From the NCBI GenBank assembly GCA_030837935.1, contig JAUQXU010000412.1:1-5812 (forward strand): 5,812 nucleotides of DNA. Reading direction: 5' to 3'. This stretch comes from Candidatus Brocadia sp. Lineage in GTDB: Bacteria > Planctomycetota > Brocadiia > Brocadiales > Brocadiaceae. Positions 1 through 5,651 of the stretch are shown here, one piece after another. Numbering within the stretch: position 1 is the first letter of the stretch; every line of letters begins with the position of its first letter. The position numbers and the translations under genes were made by a program. The notes beneath the pieces are model-generated. The model was not told the origin of the DNA. It searched no databases and was given only the letters and a program-made list of their open reading frames with translations.

Positions 1-654
1 ATGGCAGAGTTGTTCAATATTATGGCCATCAACAGTCTTTGTTGCCCAGTTAAAAGTCCTGAATTTATCATCAAGCGGTTCTAAATCCAGAATATTTTTA
101 CAATAGTCAAGCATACAGATTTTATTGTTATCAATAATCAATATTAAATTGTTCAGTCTATGATGGGATGCAAACATAATCGATTCCCAAACTGAACCTT
201 CATATAATTCACCATCGCCCGACAAAACGAACACTCTTGCAGCCAGTTTTTTTTTCTTCAGCGCCAATGCAACTCCACATGCCACACCAAGGCCGTGGCC
301 TAAAGAACCATTTATTGTTTCAAAGCCCGGAATCGAATTATCGGGAATATCTCCAAGAATGGCCCCTTCTTTCCCTATTTTTTTTAACTCTTCCTTCTCA
401 AAGAAACCGAAATCCGCCAATATAGGATACAGAGAAACTGACCCATGCGCTTTACTGACAATGAATCTATCCCTTGTTTCCCAACGGGTATTATTTGAAT
501 TGAAGCTCAGAATCTTGCCATAATATAAAGCGACCAGTATCTCAATGCATGATAATGATGAAGCAATCCTTGTCCCGGGAGCAAGCTTGTGCAGTTTTAC
601 CGTCTCTTGTTTCACCCATAAAGCTTTTCTTGCAAGTAAATCAATTCCGTTCAA
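1..654 (-). CDS. Transketolase, N-terminal (ThDP-binding) subunit, 3' end outside window
   Basis: 218 codons are visible; split N-terminal subunits are usually about 270-280 residues, so roughly 55 are missing beyond the left edge. The ThDP/Mg site is clear: GDGELYEG at residues 146-153, then DNN at 175-177 (the GDG-x(25-30)-NN motif). Also present are SKAH at 67-70 (usually SKGH), GSLGHGL at 116-122 and DGH at 209-211. The enzyme class moves a two-carbon ketol unit between sugar phosphates in the cytosol and needs a C-terminal partner, expected as the next gene. An in-frame stop lies shortly upstream and no ATG follows it, so TTG at 654 is chosen; it has GGAGA 6 bases upstream and follows the radical SAM stop by 1 base, implying translational coupling. 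The usual substrate-site His of GHxGxSLS is Arg29 here (PGTRIASSLS), so the substrate may not be that of housekeeping transketolase. Family assignment is firm; the substrate is unknown. Confidence 0.9.
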   Translation of the reverse strand, partial: MNGIDLLARKALWVKQETVKLHKLAPGTRIASSLSCIEILVALYYGKILSFNSNNTRWETRDRFIVSKAHGSVSLYPILADFGFFEKEELKKIGKEGAILGDIPDNSIPGFETINGSLGHGLGVACGVALALKKKKLAARVFVLSGDGELYEGSVWESIMFASHHRLNNLILIIDNNKICMLDYCKNILDLEPLDDKFRTFNWATKTVDGHNIEQLCH

Positions 655-655
655 A

Positions 656-2176
656 TCAATTCTCCAGCAACTTCCTTTTTAATTTTATTTGGAGCATTTT
701 TTCTATGTGTCTTTCCACTTTATCACCAAATTTCTTCCGTACATGCGTTAGATAGCCCTGATTTGTGAAGTATCTCATGAACGCATCATCTCTAAACTTT
801 AATACCTCGTTTGCAGAAAGATAGTTCGTTGGCAAAGGTCTGGTTTCATAACTGTGTTGGGAGAACCCATCCCAACTCTTTGGTAAATAATTTTCCTTCA
901 TATATGCCCATTCGTATAACTTAGAGCCAGGATAAGCCATAACCGTATAGAAATTTACAAATTCACAATTTAAATCAATTGCAAGTTGAAGCGTTTCTCT
1001 CATGGTCGTTAAATTGTCTTCCGGCAAGCCAAACATATAATTACCCATAACATTGATATCATTGGACTGGATACGCCTTATAAGATCTTTAATGTCTGCT
1101 TTTATTTTTTTATTCACACCATTCCTGACTTTTTCATTTGCAGATTCAATACCGAGACATATCCAGTTTATCCCTGCCTTTTTAAGCTTTTTTAGCAGAG
1201 AATCATTGATAGTACCAACCCTTCCGTACACCCATATGTTAAGGTTATAATTCCGTTCAATAAGCAGGTCACAAAACATCTCAACCCTTTTAGAAGACGA
1301 TATAAATAGTTCGTCAGCAAATCTGATATTCTTTACCTTGTATGTATTGACAAGAGAATCAATCCATGAAACTACTTTTTTTAAAGACCAGTATTTTATG
1401 CCAGGTTTTTCATAGAGTGCGTTTATACAACAGAAATGACATGAATAGGGACATCCAAGTGAAGTATAGATTGAGGCATATGGAGATCTTATATCTGAAA
1501 AATCTTCTCTTGTGCTCTTCCCAAAATCTTGAAAACAATGCCAATTATGAGCTCTATAATTACTTATATCTGGTAATAAATCCCATGCATAGCCTTCTAA
1601 TTCTTCCTCTAAATTCTTTACAACTGAAGAAGGAGCCGTTAAAGCTACACCATCTCTATCCTTATACCACAACCCTTTTATGTCCTTGATAACACCTTTA
1701 CCTTTTATATATCGTATTAACCCCTCTATGGTATAAACCCCTTCACCCTGTATTACAAAGTCTATAGCATTCTCCCTGAGTGTTCTTTCTGGCAGAGAAG
1801 AAGGATGTGTTCCACCCATTGCAACGGGAATATCTTTATTACAACCCTTAATACTTTTTGCTATTGCGCCCGCTGCAGGCATTGTTTGTGTTGAGGCAGA
1901 AGGTTGATGACCATAAACCATCAGAACAATTAAATCGGGATTGAAATCACGTAATATCCTTTTAGCAGTATCATCATCCCATCCATCAACATTTACATCG
2001 TAAATAGAGGTAGTATATCCTTTGTTTCTTGTAAAATGAGCTAATAATGATGTCCAAACAGGTGTGTCAATTGCAGAATATTCTTTCGATAAATTCTGAT
2101 ATGTCTTGTTATGATTACCTGGATTGATAAATAATACTTCTGTTCGCATAGGAGTTAACTTTGTCGTTATAGGCAT
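656..2176 (-). CDS. B12-binding-domain radical SAM protein
   Basis: 506 residues. The N-terminal part (about 10-180) looks like a cobalamin-binding Rossmann domain: hydrophobic strand VLFINPG at 14-20, DVNVDG at 60-65, GGTHPSSLPE at 121-130 and VIQGEG at 141-146. The radical SAM core (about 232-430) carries the 4Fe-4S motif CPYSCHFC with Cys242, Cys246 and Cys249, then FADELF at 286-291 and LGIESA at 341-346. This layout is that of class B radical SAM enzymes, many of which methylate unactivated carbon or phosphorus, while others cyclise or rearrange substrates. The substrate cannot be read from sequence. The classical DxHxxG cobalamin motif has Asn62 for His, so cobalamin, if bound, is probably not His-ligated. 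The gene lies 6 bases after the kinase and 1 base before the transketolase, so it probably acts in the same sugar or glycan pathway. Neither Met1 nor Met10 (2149) has a good ribosome site; the longer form is given. Confidence 0.88.
   Translation of the reverse strand: MPITTKLTPMRTEVLFINPGNHNKTYQNLSKEYSAIDTPVWTSLLAHFTRNKGYTTSIYDVNVDGWDDDTAKRILRDFNPDLIVLMVYGHQPSASTQTMPAAGAIAKSIKGCNKDIPVAMGGTHPSSLPERTLRENAIDFVIQGEGVYTIEGLIRYIKGKGVIKDIKGLWYKDRDGVALTAPSSVVKNLEEELEGYAWDLLPDISNYRAHNWHCFQDFGKSTREDFSDIRSPYASIYTSLGCPYSCHFCCINALYEKPGIKYWSLKKVVSWIDSLVNTYKVKNIRFADELFISSSKRVEMFCDLLIERNYNLNIWVYGRVGTINDSLLKKLKKAGINWICLGIESANEKVRNGVNKKIKADIKDLIRRIQSNDINVMGNYMFGLPEDNLTTMRETLQLAIDLNCEFVNFYTVMAYPGSKLYEWAYMKENYLPKSWDGFSQHSYETRPLPTNYLSANEVLKFRDDAFMRYFTNQGYLTHVRKKFGDKVERHIEKMLQIKLKRKLLEN
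661..665 (-). promoter_or_regulatory. Ribosome binding site GGAGA for the TTG-started transketolase gene
   Basis: GGAGA on the minus strand sits 6 bases before TTG at 654 and lies inside the last codons of the radical SAM gene. It supports the TTG start, as there is no ATG or GTG between the upstream in-frame stop and this point. Confidence 0.5.
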
Positions 2177-2182
2177 GTATAG

Positions 2183-3349
2183 TTACGTTTCCCAAGTTAT
2201 AAGTCCTTCTTTGATAAATTCAAATCTTCTAATATCTCCTTTGAACTTACTGAGATTTTGAATAACCCTGTACTTATTATTACCAGGACAGTAAAAAAAC
2301 ATAAAACCTCCTCCGCCTGCGCCTGATACTTTCCCCCCCAATGCCCCTGATTCCCTTGCCTCCGCATAGATTTCGTCAATAAAATCGGTTGATACGTTTT
2401 CACCAGTTTTTTTCTTGTAACTCCATATCGCGTCTAATAATTCACCCAATTCATTCAATCTTCCCTTCAGTAATAGTTTTTTCATCTCAAAAGCAGCTTC
2501 TTTCATTTTATGCATGTATTCCACAGCCCCTTCTGCAGACTTCATTGCGTTTACCTGATTTTCTATTATTTCTGCAGAAAATCTGCTTTTACCCGTAAAA
2601 AATAAAAGCAAATTGTTTTCCAGCTCCAAAACATAATCTTCTTTTATTCGTAATGGGTTAATTAAAACCTCGTCATCTTTATAGAATTCCATAAAATTGA
2701 ATCCGCCGAACGTTGCTGCATATTGATCCTGTTTACCTCCGGATAATCCCAATTCTTTCCGTTCTATTTCAAATGCAAGGTGTGCAACTTCATATTCCCC
2801 GAGGGGCAATTTAAGCCATTCAACAAAAGCGCCAATTACGGCAACTGTGATTGCAGACGAAGTACCTAAACCGGAACATACAGGGACATTAGTATCAGTA
2901 ATAAGGGTAAATGATAAGGGGGTTTTTGTAAATTCTTTTACAATTTTATTATATATGCCTTTCAGTAAAATAAGATTTCCATTGATATCTAAAGATTTTG
3001 CGCTCTTGATTAAAAGATTTTCAGAAAAATCTGTCGAAATGATTTCGATCATACCATCGGTTCTCGGCTGTATAGAGGCAAATGCATACATATTTATCGC
3101 TGCATTTAATACTGCTCCGCCATAGAGGTCAGAGTAAGGAGAAATATCCGTGCCGCCCCCAGCGAGTCCTAACCTGAGCGGCGCTTTTGCTCTATATATT
3201 GTCTTTACAAGATCTTCTCGTGTATGAAATTTATGCCTGTTAGGTGATCCACACTCTTTACTTGGCAGCCATCCTTGAATTTCTTTTTGAGGTTCTTGTA
3301 TGGAATGGGCTTTTTTTAACTGCCCTGCCAGAGTTGAAGAAGCGATCAT
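2183..3349 (-). CDS. GHMP-family sugar kinase, HddA-like (heptose 7-phosphate kinase type)
   Basis: 388 residues from ATG 3349. All three GHMP motifs are present: RAKAPLRLGLAGGGTD at 53-68, the ATP-binding loop VPVCSGLGTSSA at 155-166, and GKVSGAGGGG at 339-348; GGKQDQYAATFGG at 204-216 is also typical. This matches the COG2605 group related to galactokinase and mevalonate kinase, whose best-known member, HddA, phosphorylates D-glycero-D-manno-heptose 7-phosphate at C1 on the way to GDP-heptose. Related members act on other sugars such as fucose, so the heptose assignment is inference, helped by the neighbouring transketolase. The frame is open to a TTG at 3388, but ATG 3349 has GGGAG 7 bases upstream, so it is preferred. 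Even so, about 50 residues precede the point where the family normally begins; this extension is not recognised. It is the first gene of the tight three-gene sugar cluster. Confidence 0.85.
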   Translation of the reverse strand: MIASSTLAGQLKKAHSIQEPQKEIQGWLPSKECGSPNRHKFHTREDLVKTIYRAKAPLRLGLAGGGTDISPYSDLYGGAVLNAAINMYAFASIQPRTDGMIEIISTDFSENLLIKSAKSLDINGNLILLKGIYNKIVKEFTKTPLSFTLITDTNVPVCSGLGTSSAITVAVIGAFVEWLKLPLGEYEVAHLAFEIERKELGLSGGKQDQYAATFGGFNFMEFYKDDEVLINPLRIKEDYVLELENNLLLFFTGKSRFSAEIIENQVNAMKSAEGAVEYMHKMKEAAFEMKKLLLKGRLNELGELLDAIWSYKKKTGENVSTDFIDEIYAEARESGALGGKVSGAGGGGFMFFYCPGNNKYRVIQNLSKFKGDIRRFEFIKEGLITWET

Positions 3350-3356
3350 GGATGAT

Positions 3357-3361
3357 CTCCC
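3357..3361 (-). promoter_or_regulatory. Ribosome binding site GGGAG deciding the kinase start
   Basis: GGGAG on the minus strand with a 7-base spacer to ATG 3349. The alternative upstream TTG at 3388 has no comparable purine-rich element, so the shorter protein is favoured. Confidence 0.6.
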
Positions 3362-3417
3362 AATAACTGCTTTTCGTGAATCAAGCAAATTGATCTTGCA
3401 AAATATTAAGACTTGGG

Positions 3418-3446
3418 ATAAGAATTATGCACTAATTTCGTGGTAA
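3418..3446 (-). promoter_or_regulatory. Weak sigma-70-like promoter candidate for the sugar cluster
   Basis: In the 101-bp gap between the TPR stop and the kinase start, TTACCA (3446-3441, 4 of 6 to TTGACA) is followed after 17 bases by TCTTAT (3423-3418, 4 of 6 to TATAAT). Spacing is ideal, but matches this weak arise by chance in AT-rich DNA. No convincing terminator was seen after the TPR gene, so read-through from csrA is equally possible. Confidence 0.22.
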
Positions 3447-3450
3447 GAAC

Positions 3451-4575
3451 TTAGTCGATTACCAGGCTGATTCGTTTTTGTAACCGTGACGATTGAGGTA
3501 GTTTGGATAGTGCATCTTTTATGTCCTGTTGCTGGGGTTGAATGGCTAAAGATTTTTCCCATATACTCCGTGCCTTCAATGGATTTTTCGCCATTTTATA
3601 ACAGTGTCCCAGTATATTGTAAAGCAGTACCAGTGTGTCGTTATTCGTTTGAGTATTATCTGACCAAAGTGCGTTGATCGTGTCTGAAGCTTCTTTGGTT
3701 TTCATGTATTCTTCCAGAGTAAAAATGGCATTCTCGTATTTTTCTTGTTTATAATAAAGGTTTCCAAGATTATAAAAAGCCTCTACGAACGAATTATCGA
3801 GTTTAACTGCCATAGAAAAAAAGGTTTCCGCCTGCTTATCCATACCTGATTCGATACAACATTCACCCAGCAGGTTGTAAGCCTCTGTATTATTTTTATC
3901 TTTGAGTAATGTTTCCCTCAGATACTGCATTGCTCTGGTATACTTCTTTTCTATTTTATAGATGATTCCAAGGAGAAAATTAACTTCGGGAATGGAGGAA
4001 TCACTCATGTGTATATACAAAAGTATATTTTTAGCCCTTGTATAGTCGTTTTTTTTGATTAATAGTTTACAAAGATATATGGCTGGTGCTATATATTCAG
4101 GTTTTAACCGGTGTGCCTCTGAGAAAAATGATTCCGCTTCTTTTTCCATATTACTATGGATGCAGCATATTCCCATGAGGTAATAGGTTTCATAATCGTC
4201 AGGATTTGCTAAGACAACCTCTTTAAAATGCGGAAGCGCCGTAGTGTATTCCTTTCGTTCCATATATAAGTAAGCGAGATTATAATGTGCTTCTGTCAAA
4301 GCAAAATCATTTTGTAATGCCTTCTTAAAGTTATCAATCGCCTCTGCATATTTTTTCATTCTGGTGTAATAAATTCCAAGATGATTGTATCCTTGTGCAT
4401 AATCAGGATTCATCTCAACAGCAGCCTTTAAATATGGATAAGCGCCATCCCAGTTGCCTTTTTCAATCGAGGTGTTTGCAAGGGCAATTTTAGTTTCAAA
4501 ATCATTATGATCACGCACAAGACCATTATTGATTGAAACAGATTTTAATGAATTATTATTCGTTATATTGCGCAT
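3451..4575 (-). CDS. Tetratricopeptide repeat (TPR) protein, nine repeats
   Basis: About 374 residues, made almost wholly of 34-residue TPR units. In numbering from the longer ATG at 4581, repeats run at about 27-60, 61-94, 95-128, 129-162, 163-196, 197-230, 231-264 and 265-298, with a ninth at about 314-350 after a short Asn/Thr-rich insert. Typical TPR positions are visible, such as YNHLGIYYTRMKKYAEAIDN and EAFYNLGNLYYKQEKYENAI. There is no signal peptide, membrane segment or catalytic domain, so it is probably a cytoplasmic protein-protein scaffold; the partner is unknown. The Asn/Ser-rich N-terminus (about 25 residues) is likely disordered. AAGGA lies 8 bases before ATG 4575 but only 2 before ATG 4581, so 4575 is preferred, with 4581 possible. 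It follows csrA within about 20 bases and is probably cotranscribed with fliW-csrA, which suggests a flagellar or CsrA-linked role (inference). Confidence 0.85.
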   Translation of the reverse strand: MRNITNNNSLKSVSINNGLVRDHNDFETKIALANTSIEKGNWDGAYPYLKAAVEMNPDYAQGYNHLGIYYTRMKKYAEAIDNFKKALQNDFALTEAHYNLAYLYMERKEYTTALPHFKEVVLANPDDYETYYLMGICCIHSNMEKEAESFFSEAHRLKPEYIAPAIYLCKLLIKKNDYTRAKNILLYIHMSDSSIPEVNFLLGIIYKIEKKYTRAMQYLRETLLKDKNNTEAYNLLGECCIESGMDKQAETFFSMAVKLDNSFVEAFYNLGNLYYKQEKYENAIFTLEEYMKTKEASDTINALWSDNTQTNNDTLVLLYNILGHCYKMAKNPLKARSIWEKSLAIQPQQQDIKDALSKLPQSSRLQKRISLVID

Positions 4576-4583
4576 GGCCATTT

Positions 4584-4588
4584 TCCTT
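4584..4588 (-). promoter_or_regulatory. Ribosome binding site AAGGA of the TPR gene, possible CsrA-type GGA site
   Basis: AAGGA on the minus strand is 8 bases from ATG 4575 and 2 bases from ATG 4581, which favours the inner start. Its GGA overlaps the ribosome site, the usual position of CsrA targets, but it lacks an obvious presenting hairpin, so the CsrA idea is only a possibility. Confidence 0.4.
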
Positions 4589-4598
4589 TATTGAAAAT

Positions 4599-4874
4599 TT
4601 ACAAAGAAGAAATCATTTCTCTTTCTTTTGAATCATTTTTTTTTCCAGTTTTTTGAATATTTTTGACAACTTTTAGGAGCGCGTCTTTAGATACCGCTAC
4701 CGACTTCTTATTTTCTTCCTGAATCTTTTCAAAAATCTCTTCTCTATGAACCTTAACATGCCGTGGTGCAATAATACCCAGTTTGACCTGTTTGCCCTGA
4801 CATTCCAAAACGGTAATTTTTATTTCCTCGCCTATGGTAATACTCTCTCCTAACTTTCGTGTCAGTATAAGCAC
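4599..4874 (-). CDS. csrA: CsrA carbon storage regulator, translational repressor, long C-terminal tail
   Basis: 91 residues beginning with GTG. The core is textbook CsrA: LILTRKLGESITIG at 2-15, QVKLGIIAPRHVKVHREEI at 29-47, with the RNA-contacting Arg6 and the V42-H43-R44-E45 strand intact. CsrA dimers bind GGA motifs at ribosome sites and block translation; in FliW bacteria the main target is flagellin mRNA. E. coli CsrA is 61 residues, and many FliW-type CsrA proteins are in the 70s. Here residues from about 53 on form a long Lys-rich tail ending in KNDSKEREMISSL. FliW in Bacillus acts through the C-terminal extension of CsrA, so a long tail next to fliW fits. The start is supported by AGGTGA 6 bases upstream. 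The tail contains a 9-A tract (4636-4644) where slippage would change or end it. It lies 30 bases after fliW, in the same operon. Confidence 0.96.
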   Translation of the reverse strand: MLILTRKLGESITIGEEIKITVLECQGKQVKLGIIAPRHVKVHREEIFEKIQEENKKSVAVSKDALLKVVKNIQKTGKKNDSKEREMISSL

Positions 4875-4880
4875 GGTATC

Positions 4881-4886
4881 TCACCT
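4881..4886 (-). promoter_or_regulatory. Ribosome binding site AGGTGA of csrA (GTG start)
   Basis: AGGTGA on the minus strand lies 6 bases before GTG 4874. It supports the non-ATG start, which is also fixed by the conserved first residues of CsrA. This is GGT rather than GGA, so it is not an obvious CsrA autoregulatory site. Confidence 0.55.
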
Positions 4887-4904
4887 TTCTGAAAAATTTG
4901 CAAA

Positions 4905-5372
4905 CTAAGCTCTAACAAGCGGATGATGTAAGCTATAATAGTCTTCAGTTAATACGAATTGTTTTCCCTTTTTACTTTTCATGTTGATAAGTACGGGGCC
5001 TTTGAGATTTATTGTGACGTCTGACGGACTATTGCCCAGAGTAACTGTGCAAAATACTTCAACGTTTTTCATATCCTTGATACTTAACGATGACAAGTCG
5101 CCTATCGACTTCGTCGGATTATAGTCGGTAAAGAAAGGCATGGGGTTAAGAATAGGAAAAGCCACAGAAGGGTCTTTTACAGAAACCAGCCATTCGAAAG
5201 GAAGACACTCTTCAATGTCAACTATGACAAATTGTTTTAAATCCTCGAAACCTAACATACCATTTTCAAAGTTTATGATATTTTCCTTTTCGATACGCAC
5301 ATTGCCAAATTTCTCCGTTGATAAGTTCACGATATTGCCGTTTTCTTCTTGCTGTTCATCCATTTTTATCAT
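4905..5372 (-). CDS. fliW: FliW flagellar assembly factor, CsrA antagonist
   Basis: 155 residues from ATG 5372, the usual FliW size. Family features are FGNVRIEKENIINFENGMLGFEDLKQFVI spread over residues 22-50, PFEWLVSVKDPSVAFPILNP at 58-77, and the C-terminal strand region with INLKGPVLIN at 121-130 and GKQFVLTEDYYSLHHPL at 136-152. FliW is a cytoplasmic protein that binds either flagellin or CsrA; free FliW lifts CsrA repression of flagellin translation, coupling synthesis to secretion. The frame is open to an ATG at 5444, but that would add 24 residues not found in the family, overlaps a sigma-54 promoter match, and lacks the AGGAG found 7 bases before ATG 5372. The first 18 or so residues (acidic/Gln-rich, DEQQEENGN) are a mild extension before the conserved domain. 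Downstream are csrA and the TPR gene. Confidence 0.95.
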   Translation of the reverse strand: MIKMDEQQEENGNIVNLSTEKFGNVRIEKENIINFENGMLGFEDLKQFVIVDIEECLPFEWLVSVKDPSVAFPILNPMPFFTDYNPTKSIGDLSSLSIKDMKNVEVFCTVTLGNSPSDVTINLKGPVLINMKSKKGKQFVLTEDYYSLHHPLVRA

Positions 5373-5379
5373 TTTCTTG

Positions 5380-5384
5380 CTCCT
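5380..5384 (-). promoter_or_regulatory. Ribosome binding site AGGAG deciding the fliW start
   Basis: AGGAG on the minus strand with a 7-base spacer to ATG 5372. It sets this start over the upstream in-frame ATG at 5444. The context ATAGGAG also contains a GGA, so CsrA feedback on fliW is conceivable. Confidence 0.65.
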
Positions 5385-5427
5385 ATTGTTAAAAGGTTTA
5401 AAGCGGTGTAATTTTGTAAAGAGTTTA

Positions 5428-5443
5428 AGCAAACACCATACCA
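5428..5443 (-). promoter_or_regulatory. Sigma-54 (-24/-12) promoter candidate for fliW-csrA
   Basis: The minus strand reads TGGTATGGTGTTTGCT. Against the sigma-54 consensus TGGCACRNNNNTTGCW it differs only at two C positions; the essential GG and GC are present with the required 10-base spacing. Transcription would start near 5417, giving a leader of about 45 bases before ATG 5372. Sigma-54 control of middle and late flagellar genes is common outside enterics and Bacillus. No biochemical support is possible here. Confidence 0.55.
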
Positions 5444-5480
5444 TGAACGAAGGCCATAATGTGCTTTAGAGCAACAAAAT

Positions 5481-5517
5481 CCTATACTATTCCAAAGTTA
5501 ATAGTTATAGGTTTTTT
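5481..5517. terminator. Hairpin with flanking T tracts, possible bidirectional terminator
   Basis: CCTATACTATT (5481-5491) pairs with AATAGTTATAGG (5500-5511) with one bulged base and an 8-base loop. On the plus strand it is followed by six Ts (5512-5517); on the minus strand, the direction of flgL, it is followed by ATTTTGTT. It lies about 140 bases past the flgL stop and upstream of the fliW promoter candidate, a sensible place to end the flgL transcript. The stem is AT-rich and thus weak, and the better T run is on the strand that carries no gene here, so an operator role is an alternative. Confidence 0.4.
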
Positions 5518-5520
5518 CTG

Positions 5521-5540
5521 TTTAATGAATATTCGTTAAA
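5521..5540. repeat. 20-bp near-perfect palindrome, operator or enhancer candidate
   Basis: The arms TTTAA and TTAAA flank the perfect core GAATATTC, with a single mismatched pair (T5526/G5535). There is no loop, which fits a DNA dyad bound by a dimeric regulator better than an RNA hairpin. Its centre is about 113 bp upstream of the start predicted from the sigma-54 match, within the usual 80-150 bp range for sigma-54 activator sites. AT-rich palindromes also occur by chance. Confidence 0.35.
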
Positions 5541-5632
5541 AATAGACCTTCAGAAAAGAATGATAGGAATATTTCTCCCAGTCGGGTATCTATCGTGGGA
5601 TGGTTGGGTACAATTTCTTTACGGAAAATGAT

Positions 5633-5651
5633 TAATATTTATACAATATTA
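5633..5651. repeat. AT-only inverted repeat overlapping the flgL stop
   Basis: TAATATT and AATATTA are separated by 5 bases, and the right arm covers the flgL stop codon. The stem contains no G or C and would be weak. It may be chance in AT-rich sequence. Confidence 0.15.

Noticed and set aside
1366..1689. Open frame of 107 codons on the plus strand
   Set aside because: It lies wholly antisense to the radical SAM gene and has low-complexity Leu/Tyr-rich composition typical of a shadow.
3350..3388. TTG 3388 as start of the kinase
   Set aside because: No ribosome site precedes it, while ATG 3349 has GGGAG at 7 bases.
5395..5427. Sigma-28 promoter (TAAA-N15-GCCGATAA type) before fliW
   Set aside because: TAAA is followed at 16 bases by ACCGCTTT, with wrong spacing and several mismatches; the sigma-54 match is much better.
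5373..5444. Upstream extension of fliW to ATG 5444
   Set aside because: It adds 24 residues foreign to the family, overlaps the sigma-54 match, and has no ribosome site, whereas ATG 5372 has AGGAG at 7 bases.
5140..5469. Open frame of 109 codons on the plus strand
   Set aside because: It is antisense to fliW, has no family resemblance and no ribosome site of note; it is a shadow of fliW.
5576..5605. Possible riboswitch or structured RNA around TCCCA...TGGGA
   Set aside because: The stem is only 5 bp with a 15-base loop, and no conserved riboswitch core (for example that of cyclic di-GMP) could be recognised.
5373..5648. CsrB-like regulatory RNA in the intergenic region, based on several GGA motifs
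   Set aside because: Only a few GGAs occur, they are not in repeated stem-loops, and the number is what chance would give.
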